The notes beneath the pieces are model-generated. The model ran no database searches. It was not told the origin of the DNA and was given only the letters and a program-made list of their open reading frames with translations. From NCBI GenBank assembly GCA_041624435.1, contig JBFJVB010000173.1, forward strand, positions 1 to 6,722: 6,722 nucleotides of DNA, in the 5' to 3' direction. The translations under genes were made by a program, and so were the position numbers. Positions 1 to 6,162 of this stretch are shown here, in pieces. This DNA comes from Oceanococcus sp041624435. GTDB lineage: Bacteria > Pseudomonadota > Gammaproteobacteria > Nevskiales > Oceanococcaceae. Numbering within the stretch: position 1 is the stretch's first letter; every line of letters starts with the position of its first letter.

Positions 1-149
1 CGCAATCCTCCACGAGGATTGTGGTCCCGTCGGGGTTCTCCCGGAGGAGAATCGCGGAGGCGCCCCCGAATTCTCGCCTCAGTTGAAATCCGCGGATTTC
101 GATCGGACCCCGCAACCCGTGCAAGACGATGCGGATCAGTCGCTCTTGT
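1..149. other. Foreign segment interrupting the RND exporter gene (insertion or assembly chimera)
   Basis: Read on the minus strand, exporter similarity ends after the residues GVGV at position 150. The following 49 codons are Arg/Pro-rich and contain no membrane segment, where the family expects the rest of GVGVDYG and two more helices. No alternative frame restores exporter-like protein, so a simple frameshift does not explain it. Three inverted repeats lie close together: 3-10 with 14-21 (3-base loop), 36-41 with 46-51 (4-base loop), and a perfect 16-base palindrome at 85-100. Besides the exporter frame, two frames are open across most of the segment: a minus-strand frame beginning about 148, containing RIVLHGLRGPI, and a plus-strand frame ending at the TGA near 149-151. 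I cannot assign either to a family with confidence. I see no recognisable terminal inverted repeat or target duplication, because only one junction is in view. Confidence 0.6.
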
Positions 150-2210
150 GACCCCGACACCCAGGGCGATGACGGGCAGCGTGGCCACCTTCAGACCGAT
201 GTCCAGCATCACCATCAGCGCGTTGCCCATCACGGTCACCGCGACCAGTGGGACCAGCACACAGATCAGCGCCGTCCAGGAACGGAAGGAAATCAGGCAG
301 AACACGATCAGGGCGGAAAACAAGGCCAGTAGCATCTTGACCTCGGCGCGCTTGACCTCTTCATTGGTGGCTGCCATCACGCCGACGTTGCCGCTGGCCA
401 GACGCATGGTCACCCCGTCGACCGGGTTCTCCTCGATGAAGGTTTTGATCTCCCTGACGATATGCGCAATCGTCGGACCTTCATGATCCTCGGTAAAGAT
501 CAGTACCTGAATCGCCCGGCAACCGTCATTGTTCAGACCCAGGCGCGGATCGAAGGCCTTGGAGCCGGTGGACAGGCCGGCGGAGTTCCGCGGCAAGGCC
601 TTCCAGCGAGGATTACCCTCGTTGAAGGCGGTAATCACCAGTTTGCCGATCCCGGCCACGCTGGTCACCGACTGCACGCCGTGCACCCCGCGCAGATACA
701 GCTCGAATCGGTCCACCAGATCAATCACCGGATACTGCAGACACGAATCGGTCGGGAAATCAGGCGCTTCGACCATCACCGTGAGCAGATCCACACCGAT
801 GTCGTAGGACTCGGCGATGGTGCGATTATCGGTGTTGTAGCGTGAATCTTCATGCAATTCCGGAACGCCGACCCCGGTATCCCCGATCACCAGATGACGC
901 GATTGCCAGGTGGCGATGCCCATCCAGACCGCTGCAATCGCGAATACCCACACCGCAACCTTCGGATTGGCACAAGCCGACACCTTGTCCCACAGCGCGC
1001 CGCCAAAACCCTCCTCGGCTTTCTGCGAATGCTCGATACTGGCTTTTTCCAGGGTCAGATAGCTCAGGATGATCGGCTGCACCAGTTTATTGGTGATGAT
1101 CATCAGCAAGACGCCCAGGCACGCGGTAATCCCCAGCTCCTTCACGATCGGAATGGCTATGAACATGATCACGCCAAAACCCAGCGCTTCGGTCAGCAAC
1201 GCCACGGCGCCGGGCACGAACAGCTTGGTAAACGCCAGCTTGGACGCCTCGGTGGAGTCTGCCCCGTTGCCAACCTCCATTCGCCAGGCGCTGGTCATCT
1301 GCACCGCATGGGACACCCCGATCGAGAAGATCAGGAACGGCACCAGAATCGACATCGGATCGATCCCCAGACCAATCAGCGGCAATGCGCCAATCAGCCA
1401 CAGCACCGGCAACATCGCCACCACCAGCGCGGTGATGGTGATCTTGACCGAGCGGGTGTAGAGGTAGAGCAGGAACACGGTGATGGCGAAAGCCAGGGCG
1501 AAGAACGCAAACACCCCGAGCAAACCGTAGATCACATCCCCGAGCAATTTGGCGAAACCGATAATATTGATCTCGACATTTTCGTTCTCGTATTTGTCGC
1601 GAATCTCTTCCAGCTTGTGGGCCACGGCCCAGTAATCGACTCGCTGCTCGCCCTGGGGCTTGTTCCGGTCATATTCCTGCAGATTGGCCCGGATCAATGC
1701 GCCTTTGAGATCGTTGGCGACCAACAGGCCAATTTGTCCGCCGTTTTCCACGTTGTTGCGGATCTGTTCGAGCTGTCCGCTTTCGCCGCTGTACTCGGCC
1801 GGGACGACGGGCCTGCCCTGGAAACCATCCTCCGTCACCTCGATGTAGTAGGTGTCCGGAGTAAACAGGGATGACACCTTGGTTCGGTCAATCCCGGGGA
1901 TGAAGAACACATCCTGGGTGGCTTTTTCCAGAGCTTCGAAAAACTCCGGATTGTAAATGTCGCCTTCGCCTTTCCAGCGGACGTTGACCAGCAACATGTT
2001 GGCGCCGGAAAACTCGTCCATGTAATCCATCATCGTGACCATGTATTCATGTTCGATGGGGATCAATTTCAGGAAGCCGGGGTCCAGCTTGACGTTACTC
2101 GCACTCCAGGCGAAAAACAGGGTCATCAGCCCGAACAACACGGCGAAAAACTTTCGATTGGCCAGCAGCTTGTCAGCCAGCCCGGCAACGATACGGTCAG
2201 TCGTACTCAT
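1..2210 (-). CDS. RND/MMPL-family exporter (HAE3-like), broken after residue 687
   Basis: This is an inner-membrane RND-superfamily permease of the MMPL/HAE3 type, usually proton-driven and often moving lipids or hydrophobic molecules. Visible layout: TM1 about residues 20-38 (after the KLLANRKFF segment); a periplasmic domain about 40-222; a helix bundle about 224-390 containing FSIGVSHAVQ (G298-H301), the first-half version of the signature motif; TM7 about 420-437; a second periplasmic domain about 438-605; then helices from about 622. The second-half signature starts at G684-V687 and is cut off at position 150. The remaining codons to the window edge are unrelated. Relatives are normally about 770-800 residues, so roughly the last 100, including the final helices, are missing here. 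The ATG at 2210 has GGAG 7 bases upstream (2218-2221) and overlaps the stop of the upstream propeller gene as ATGA, so the start is firm. The family call is firm; the substrate is unknown. Confidence 0.88.
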   Translation of the reverse strand, partial: MSTTDRIVAGLADKLLANRKFFAVLFGLMTLFFAWSASNVKLDPGFLKLIPIEHEYMVTMMDYMDEFSGANMLLVNVRWKGEGDIYNPEFFEALEKATQDVFFIPGIDRTKVSSLFTPDTYYIEVTEDGFQGRPVVPAEYSGESGQLEQIRNNVENGGQIGLLVANDLKGALIRANLQEYDRNKPQGEQRVDYWAVAHKLEEIRDKYENENVEINIIGFAKLLGDVIYGLLGVFAFFALAFAITVFLLYLYTRSVKITITALVVAMLPVLWLIGALPLIGLGIDPMSILVPFLIFSIGVSHAVQMTSAWRMEVGNGADSTEASKLAFTKLFVPGAVALLTEALGFGVIMFIAIPIVKELGITACLGVLLMIITNKLVQPIILSYLTLEKASIEHSQKAEEGFGGALWDKVSACANPKVAVWVFAIAAVWMGIATWQSRHLVIGDTGVGVPELHEDSRYNTDNRTIAESYDIGVDLLTVMVEAPDFPTDSCLQYPVIDLVDRFELYLRGVHGVQSVTSVAGIGKLVITAFNEGNPRWKALPRNSAGLSTGSKAFDPRLGLNNDGCRAIQVLIFTEDHEGPTIAHIVREIKTFIEENPVDGVTMRLASGNVGVMAATNEEVKRAEVKMLLALFSALIVFCLISFRSWTALICVLVPLVAVTVMGNALMVMLDIGLKVATLPVIALGVGVTRATDPHRLARVAGSDRNPRISTEARIRGRLRDSPPGEPRRDHNPRGGL

Positions 2211-3367
2211 TGTGCTTCTCCACTATCAGCCGCCAGCTTCGGCGAATCAGGACCTTGCAGGAACACGCCGCGCTCCCCGGTCGTCAGCCACAGGTCTGGC
2301 GCCAGAACCATGACGTCGGTGAGTGAAGAACTGCCCTTGAGCGAAATCACCTGAAACGATTTTCCGCCGTTGCTGGAACGGATGATGATGTTGTTTCCAC
2401 CGGCCAGGACGATGTCGCCATTGTCCTGAATCATCCCCCCGTACATCGATTCTTCGGTATTGCTTTGACTGCGCTGCCAGCTCTCGCCAGCATCGCGGGT
2501 GCTGAAGATATTGCCGCGCATGCCATAGGCCAGGATGCGACCGCCTGCGGTTTCCAGCACGCCGTAAAACGATCCCGTATAGCCCGTTTCGAATTGGCTC
2601 CAGGTTTCACCGCCATTGACGGACCGGGCAACCAGTCCGCGCTCGCCCACCAGCCACAAGGCCCCGTCGCTGGCCTGGGTGATGCCGTTGAGATGGCGCG
2701 TGGCGAAATCATCAAAGCTGCCGCCACCGCCAAACCCGCCGAACGGATCGTAGTTATCCGAAAAAGGATCGGATGATCCGGAGGCTTCCGCTACCGCAGG
2801 TTCAGCCGCGGATTCTTCCTTGACCAGTTCCTGACGGCTCCAGCTCTGGCCACCATCGCGCGACACTTGCAGCTGGCCGAAAGCGCCATAGGCCCATAAC
2901 TGCCCGTTAAACGGACCGGCGACACCAAGCAAGGGCTCACTCTTTTCCGCGTCGAACCTGATTTCCTGCCAGCTACGCCCAGCGTCGGTGCTGCGCAGAA
3001 TCCAGGAGTCGTGCCCGACCGCCACCAGGGTTTTTGCATCGAGAAAGACCAGCCTGCTCAGGGTGGAGCCCCGCTGCGGCGTGACCGTAGCCAGTTGCCA
3101 GGGTCCGGCCGGATCATCGGCGTAAAAAATCTTGCCCTGCTCGCCGACCGCCGCAAAGCGATTGCCACGCCTGGCCACATCGGTGATCAGCAGTTTGTCC
3201 GCATACACCTGTGTGGCCGGAAACTGCCCGGGTGGTCGTGGTGAGAATGAATACACGGCCGCACCTATGATCAGCAGCGACAACAGCATCGCAGGCCAGC
3301 CATCGATCCATGAGCCTTCGGCCTCATGGAGCTTGGTGTCGACATCCAGAAGTTCTGCTTTAGACAT
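2207..3367 (-). CDS. Membrane-anchored YCF48-like (BNR/Asp-box) beta-propeller protein
   Basis: The 386-residue protein has a short cytoplasmic N-terminus, one membrane helix at about 24-42 with no cleavage site (a signal anchor), and a periplasmic beta-propeller. Five Asp-box-like motifs mark the blades: STDAGRSW (126-133), SRDGGQSW (169-176), SVNGGETW (249-256), STRDAGESW (289-297) and SSNGGKSF (331-338). This matches the YCF48/BNR family, named after a photosystem II assembly factor. In non-photosynthetic proteobacteria such proteins are commonly encoded beside RND/MMPL exporters, and a periplasmic partner role is inferred. Between the second and third motifs lies a low-complexity insertion (about 183-222) rich in Glu/Ala, then Asp/Phe/Gly. 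The start at 3367 has a good ribosome site, GAGGGGA (3373-3379), 5 bases upstream. The stop overlaps the exporter start by 4 bases, implying translational coupling. No catalytic residues are recognisable. Confidence 0.88.
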   Translation of the reverse strand: MSKAELLDVDTKLHEAEGSWIDGWPAMLLSLLIIGAAVYSFSPRPPGQFPATQVYADKLLITDVARRGNRFAAVGEQGKIFYADDPAGPWQLATVTPQRGSTLSRLVFLDAKTLVAVGHDSWILRSTDAGRSWQEIRFDAEKSEPLLGVAGPFNGQLWAYGAFGQLQVSRDGGQSWSRQELVKEESAAEPAVAEASGSSDPFSDNYDPFGGFGGGGSFDDFATRHLNGITQASDGALWLVGERGLVARSVNGGETWSQFETGYTGSFYGVLETAGGRILAYGMRGNIFSTRDAGESWQRSQSNTEESMYGGMIQDNGDIVLAGGNNIIIRSSNGGKSFQVISLKGSSSLTDVMVLAPDLWLTTGERGVFLQGPDSPKLAADSGEAQ

Positions 3368-3402
3368 CGGTGTCCCCTCGTCCTTTTCTATTTATGTACC
3401 GC

Positions 3403-3418
3403 AGGCTCCGCAGAGCCT
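3403..3418 (-). promoter_or_regulatory. Short hairpin in the leader between the thiolase and propeller genes
   Basis: A perfect 6-base inverted repeat (AGGCTC / GAGCCT) with a 4-base loop lies 36 bases upstream of the propeller start, inside the 145-base gap 3368-3512. An A-rich run, not a T-run, follows it in the transcription direction, so it does not look like a standard intrinsic terminator. It may attenuate or stabilise transcript reading from the thiolase gene, or mean nothing. I see no convincing -35/-10 pair in the rest of this gap. Confidence 0.25.
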
Positions 3419-3512
3419 TCACCCAATCCAGAACCCCGTTACCAGCTGCCCCAGAATTCCCAAAATCGCCGCCCCACGGCCTACGCAAACCGCCCGGACA
3501 GGCCATTTCAAC

Positions 3513-4721
3513 TTAATTCGGCATTTCAAACAAGGCCGCTGCGCCCATGCCGCCGCCGATACACATGCTGACGACCGCATACTTTTCTCCCCGTCGGCGT
3601 GCCTCCAGCACCGCGTGCCCCACCATGCGAGCCCCGGACATGCCGAACGGATGACCGATCGCAATGGCCCCGCCGTTGACATTCAGCCGCTCATTCGGAA
3701 TGCCTAACTGGTCGCGGCAATACAGTACCTGTACCGCAAATGCCTCGTTCAATTCCCAGACGCCGACATCGCCAACGGCCAGACCGTGGCGCGCCAGGAG
3801 TTTGGGGATCGCGAATACCGGCCCGATACCCATTTCGTCCGGGGCGCAGCCGGCAACCGCCGTACCGCGATAAATGCCCAGGATCGGCAGGCCTCGCTGT
3901 TCCGCCTGGGCCCGGCTCATCACCATCACCACCGCCGCACCATCGGACAATTGCGAGGCATTTCCCGCGGTGATGTTTTCGCCCTGCTTGACCCATTGAC
4001 CGTCCTTGAACACCGGCTTGAGTTGGGCCAGAGATTCCAGGCTGGTGTCCGCGCGATTGCCTTCGTCGCGGCGCAGCGTGACCGATTCATGACCGGCCGG
4101 CGCTCGGGTCTCCCGGTCGAACAGCTGCTTTTGCACCGTGATCGGCACGATTTCCTGATCGAAACGCCCGGCGCTTTGAGCCGCAGCGACCCGCTGCTGG
4201 CTTTGCAGCGCGTATTCGTCCTGGGCCTGGCGTGAAATACCGTAGCGCTGCGCCACGATTTCCGCAGTTTCGATCATCGGGATATAGGCGGTTGGCTCGC
4301 TCGCCAGGGCCGCCTTGGACACGGCCCGATGGGTATTCTTGTGCTTGGTCTGCACCAGCGAAATCGATTCCAGTCCGCCGGCCACCACGATGTCCTTTTC
4401 GCCCACCATGATGTCTTTGGCGGCAATGGCGATGCTCATCAAACCCGATGAGCATTGCCGGTCCAGGGTCATGCCCGGCACCGTGTTGGGCAGGCCTGCG
4501 GTGTAGGCGCACAAACGCCCCAGGTTATAGGCTTGAGTGCCCTGCTGTGCTGCGGCACCGAGGATCACGTCATCGATGCTGGCCGCATCAACACCGCTGC
4601 GATCCACCACCGCCTTGATGACGTGCCCGCCCAGTACCGGCGCTTCGGTATCGTTGAAAGCTCCGCGGTAGGCCTTGCCGATCGCGGTCCTTGCAACCGC
4701 GACGATGACTGCTTCGTTCAT
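3513..4721 (-). CDS. Acetyl-CoA C-acyltransferase (thiolase family)
   Basis: Thiolases either cleave 3-ketoacyl-CoA with CoA (beta-oxidation) or condense two acyl-CoAs; they are cytoplasmic and usually tetrameric. All active-site elements are present (numbering from the second Met): the nucleophilic Cys90 in LDRQCSSGL, NEAFA at 325-329, His357 in GHPFGMSGAR, and Cys387 in CIGGGMG near the C-terminus. Length (402 residues) is normal, and the N-terminus EAVIVAVARTAIGK is the usual thiolase opening. Two ATG codons sit in tandem at 4724 and 4721. The AAGGA at 4728-4732 is only 3 bases from the first but 6 from the second, so 4721 is preferred, though 4724 cannot be excluded. It lies 96 bases downstream of a co-directional MaoC gene and 145 upstream of the propeller gene. 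Sequence alone does not separate a degradative 3-ketoacyl-CoA thiolase from an acetoacetyl-CoA-forming enzyme; GHPFG occurs in several FadA-like branches. Confidence 0.93.
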   Translation of the reverse strand: MNEAVIVAVARTAIGKAYRGAFNDTEAPVLGGHVIKAVVDRSGVDAASIDDVILGAAAQQGTQAYNLGRLCAYTAGLPNTVPGMTLDRQCSSGLMSIAIAAKDIMVGEKDIVVAGGLESISLVQTKHKNTHRAVSKAALASEPTAYIPMIETAEIVAQRYGISRQAQDEYALQSQQRVAAAQSAGRFDQEIVPITVQKQLFDRETRAPAGHESVTLRRDEGNRADTSLESLAQLKPVFKDGQWVKQGENITAGNASQLSDGAAVVMVMSRAQAEQRGLPILGIYRGTAVAGCAPDEMGIGPVFAIPKLLARHGLAVGDVGVWELNEAFAVQVLYCRDQLGIPNERLNVNGGAIAIGHPFGMSGARMVGHAVLEARRRGEKYAVVSMCIGGGMGAAALFEMPN

Positions 4722-4727
4722 CATAAA

Positions 4728-4732
4728 TCCTT
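4728..4732 (-). promoter_or_regulatory. Ribosome binding site deciding the thiolase start
   Basis: AAGGA on the minus strand precedes two adjacent ATG codons. Spacing is 3 bases to the ATG at 4724 and 6 to the ATG at 4721; the latter is closer to the usual optimum. Confidence 0.55.
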
Positions 4733-4817
4733 GGAATTTCAGTAAGTAAGGTGCAACTCTCAGCGCTGGGCAGCTTCGCAGCGCGAATGCCGCGAACGGT
4801 CAGAACAAGCCGAAGAT

Positions 4818-5273
4818 TCAGAAGTAATAGCGGCTGATGATATCGGCCACGCAGGCTGGCTTTTCTTCATTGTCGATTTCCACGGTCACCCGGATGGTCG
4901 CCTGCACTCCGCCTTTGACTTCCTGGGCGCTGACCACCTCACCACGGCCACGCACCCGTGCCCCGACCTTGACGGCATTAGGAAACCGCACCTTGTCCGT
5001 GCCGTAATTCACGCCCATCTTGAGATTGCGTAACTCGGCCAGTTCGGGCAGAAACCGGCTCACCAGCGACAAGGTGAGATAACCGTGCGCGATCGTGGCG
5101 CCGAACGGTCCGGTCTTGGCCCGCTCCGGATCGACATGGATCCATTGATGGTCATCGGTTGCGTCCGCAAACAGATTGACCCGTTCCTGGGTGATCTCCA
5201 CCCACTCGCTGACGCCCAACGGCTGACCCTGTGCGGCCAGCACGGATGCCACGGACTCGAAAACCACCGCCAT
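4818..5273 (-). CDS. MaoC-like (NodN-type) hot-dog dehydratase/hydratase
   Basis: A 151-residue single hot-dog protein of the MaoC family, NodN-like branch, expected to hydrate or dehydrate an enoyl/3-hydroxyacyl thioester in the cytoplasm. The hydratase-2 signature is visible as DDHQWIHVDPERA, with likely catalytic Asp41 and His46 five residues apart. It is followed by GPFGATIAHGYLTLSL, typical of this branch, where substrate recognition and dimer contacts lie. Length agrees with the family. The frame stays open upstream to 5546, but only because it reads through REP repeats. The ATG at 5273 has AGGGG about 7 bases upstream, whereas the ATG at 5279 is only 1 base from it, so 5273 is the start. 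It is the first gene of the leftward set and precedes the thiolase by 96 bases. Together they could serve beta-oxidation or polyhydroxyalkanoate/acyl-modification chemistry. The family assignment is secure, the substrate is not. Confidence 0.9.
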   Translation of the reverse strand: MAVVFESVASVLAAQGQPLGVSEWVEITQERVNLFADATDDHQWIHVDPERAKTGPFGATIAHGYLTLSLVSRFLPELAELRNLKMGVNYGTDKVRFPNAVKVGARVRGRGEVVSAQEVKGGVQATIRVTVEIDNEEKPACVADIISRYYF

Positions 5274-5279
5274 TGTCAT

Positions 5280-5284
5280 TCCCC
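5280..5284 (-). promoter_or_regulatory. Ribosome binding site deciding the maoC start
   Basis: GGGGA preceded by A on the minus strand forms AGGGGA, directly abutting the ATG at 5279 but 6 bases from the ATG at 5273. This spacing selects 5273 and excludes the long upstream extension through the repeats. Confidence 0.55.
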
Positions 5285-5409
5285 TGCCTTGTCCAGTCTG
5301 AGTATCCGCCAATACTGTCAGATGCCCCCACCCGCGGGATCGTCCGTGAAGACGAGACCGTGTCCGCCGGGGTCTGCACCTGCGCCGCCGACCCGGCCAC
5401 CGCCACACC

Positions 5410-5435
5410 GTAGGAGCGAGCGCACGCTCGCGAAT
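5410..5435 (+). repeat. REP element A1
   Basis: It opens with the GTAG tetranucleotide typical of REPs and contains GCGAGCG / CGCTCGC, a 7-base stem with a 2-base CA loop, ending CGAAT. Confidence 0.85.
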
Positions 5436-5460
5436 CCGCGTTGAGACCAAACCCCACCCC

Positions 5461-5489
5461 CGTTCGCGGCTGAAGCCGCTCCTGCAGGG
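5461..5489 (-). repeat. REP element B1 (inverse orientation)
   Basis: Read on the minus strand it gives GCAGGAGCGG...CCGCGAACG, with GCAG in place of GTAG. The stem GCGGCT / AGCCGC has a 2-base loop. It is inverted relative to A1, making a BIME pair. Confidence 0.82.
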
Positions 5490-5530
5490 GGCAGGACCCA
5501 CCATCCCGCCGACCCGGCCTCCGCCACACC

Positions 5531-5556
5531 GTAGGAGCGAGCGCACGCTCGCGAAT
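5531..5556 (+). repeat. REP element A2
   Basis: Identical to A1 over its 26 bases, 121 bases downstream of it. Confidence 0.85.
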
Positions 5557-5581
5557 CTGCGTTGAGCCCAAACCCCACGCC

Positions 5582-5611
5582 CGTTCGCGGCTGAAAGCCG
5601 CTCCTGCAGGG
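5582..5611 (-). repeat. REP element B2 (inverse orientation)
   Basis: Same as B1 but with one extra A in the loop (GCGGCT-GAA-AGCCGC). The stem is preserved, so the change is confined to the loop. Confidence 0.82.
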
Positions 5612-5651
5612 GGCAGGACCCACCATCCCGCCGACCCGGCCTCCGCCACAG

Positions 5652-5677
5652 GTAGGAGCGAGCGCACGCTCGCGAAT
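5652..5677 (+). repeat. REP element A3
   Basis: Identical to A1 and A2 over 26 bases. It is not followed by a B element: similarity to the unit fades by about 5697, so the array ends here. Confidence 0.83.
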
Positions 5678-5760
5678 CCGCGTTGAACCAAAACCCCGTG
5701 TACAGCCGCAGTTTGCACCGTAGACTGAGCGCAACTCATCAACTGCAGGTATCCTGATTC

Positions 5761-6150
5761 ATGATGGAATTCTTCTGGTTCAAATGGTTTGTCCTGGGCA
5801 ACGCCCTGTTGCTGACCCTGTTGGGGCTCAATGTCTCGCGGCTACGGATCAAGCTCAAAGTCGCGCATGGCGACGGCGGCCAGATTCCCCTGAAGCAGGC
5901 GATTCGAGCCCACGGCAACGGGGTCGAACATGTACTGCTGTTTGGTATGATTCTGCTGGCGGTGGAAATGACTCAAGCTCAGGGTACGATTCTGGCCGTG
6001 CTGGTCAGCGGATTCACCGTGGCGCGGGTGCTGCACGCCATCGGCATGCTCAGCCGCCACATCCTGGCCCGGCGAATCGGCGCAAGCCTCACCTTTGCCG
6101 GTGAACTGGCTGCCTTGGCGGTTCTGTTCTTCTCCATTCAATCGAGCTGA
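5761..6150 (+). CDS. MAPEG-family integral membrane protein
   Basis: A 129-residue protein with four predicted membrane helices (about 8-25, 55-70, 75-95 and 107-126), the usual size and topology of MAPEG proteins. The family signature is visible as RAHGNGVEH (R49, N53, E56) at the start of helix 2 and RVLHAIGMLSR (R89-R99) after helix 3. Eukaryotic members are membrane glutathione transferases or eicosanoid enzymes. Most short bacterial members, of the YecN type, have no proven activity, so a glutathione-linked role is possible but unproven. ATG codons occur at 5761 and 5764. The only purine-rich upstream word is AGG at 5747-5749, too far for a strong ribosome site, so the exact start is uncertain by one codon. 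It is transcribed away from maoC and lies 12 bases before the PhoX-like gene, probably in one transcript with it. Confidence 0.88.
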   Translation: MMEFFWFKWFVLGNALLLTLLGLNVSRLRIKLKVAHGDGGQIPLKQAIRAHGNGVEHVLLFGMILLAVEMTQAQGTILAVLVSGFTVARVLHAIGMLSRHILARRIGASLTFAGELAALAVLFFSIQSS

Positions 6151-6162
6151 GTGAGCGCATCC

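Larger units (their letters stand above)
5386..5697. repeat. REP/BIME tandem array, two full units and one partial unit of 121-122 bp
   Basis: Unit 1 spans 5386-5506, unit 2 spans 5507-5628 and unit 3 is partial, 5629 to about 5697. Each full unit has a conserved lead (CGCCGACCCGGCC...), a REP of type A (GTAGGAGCG...), a spacer, and an oppositely oriented REP of type B (...GCTCCTGCAGGG). The order is A-B-A-B-A. Units differ by a few substitutions and single-base indels: B2 has an extra A in the loop and A3 has a two-to-one base change just before GTAG. Alternating inverted REPs are known as BIMEs and are mobilised in trans by RAYT (TnpA-REP) transposases; none is encoded here. Such hairpins can act as transcript barriers, mRNA stabilisers or gyrase/IHF targets in other species. 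Confidence 0.9.
5280..5760. other. Divergent intergenic region between maoC and the MAPEG gene
   Basis: About 480 bases without a credible gene separate two divergently transcribed genes, so promoters for both should lie here. Bases 5386-5697 are the REP array described separately. The flanks (5280-5385 and 5698-5760) show no -35/-10 pair I would defend; the best -10-like words are GATACT upstream of maoC and TATCCT at 5750-5755 just upstream of the MAPEG start. The latter is probably too close to that start and lacks a matching -35. No tRNA or riboswitch-like structure was seen. Confidence 0.6.

Noticed and set aside
1..150. A group II intron or Tn3-type end at the exporter break
   Set aside because: The segment does not begin with the GTGCG of group II introns, and the GGGGTCAC word at the junction is not followed by a Tn3-like 38-base repeat ending TAAG.
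19..486. A plus-strand open frame spanning the exporter break-point
   Set aside because: Most of it is antisense to the exporter. The translation is Ser/Thr/Arg-rich without recognisable motifs, and it crosses the suspected junction.
852..1874. A 340-codon plus-strand open frame, the longest on that strand
   Set aside because: It is antisense to the well-supported exporter gene. Its translation is His/Gln/Arg-rich low complexity with no fold signature, as expected from the shadow of a G/C-rich coding strand.
3403..3418. An intrinsic terminator after the thiolase gene
   Set aside because: The stem is only 6 bases and is not followed by a T-run in the direction of transcription. It is kept only as a low-confidence hairpin.
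4775..4800. A possible degenerate REP between maoC and the thiolase (a short CCGCGAACGG match)
   Set aside because: Only about 10 bases match the REP-B end and no proper hairpin or GTAG-like tetranucleotide is present.
5274..5546. An N-terminal extension of the MaoC protein to a start at 5546
   Set aside because: The extra residues (containing SGFSRE and IRERALAPT) are translations of the REP repeats, and a good ribosome site supports the start at 5273.
5386..5697. A possible CRISPR array
   Set aside because: There are only two to three units of about 121 bp in which the spacers are also repeated. The hairpins alternate in orientation and begin with GTAG/GCAG, which fits REP/BIME elements instead.
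5152..5742. Repetitive open frames on the minus strand across the intergenic array
   Set aside because: They are in-frame readings of the tandem REP units. The internal repetition of the protein mirrors the DNA repeat and no start has a supporting ribosome site.
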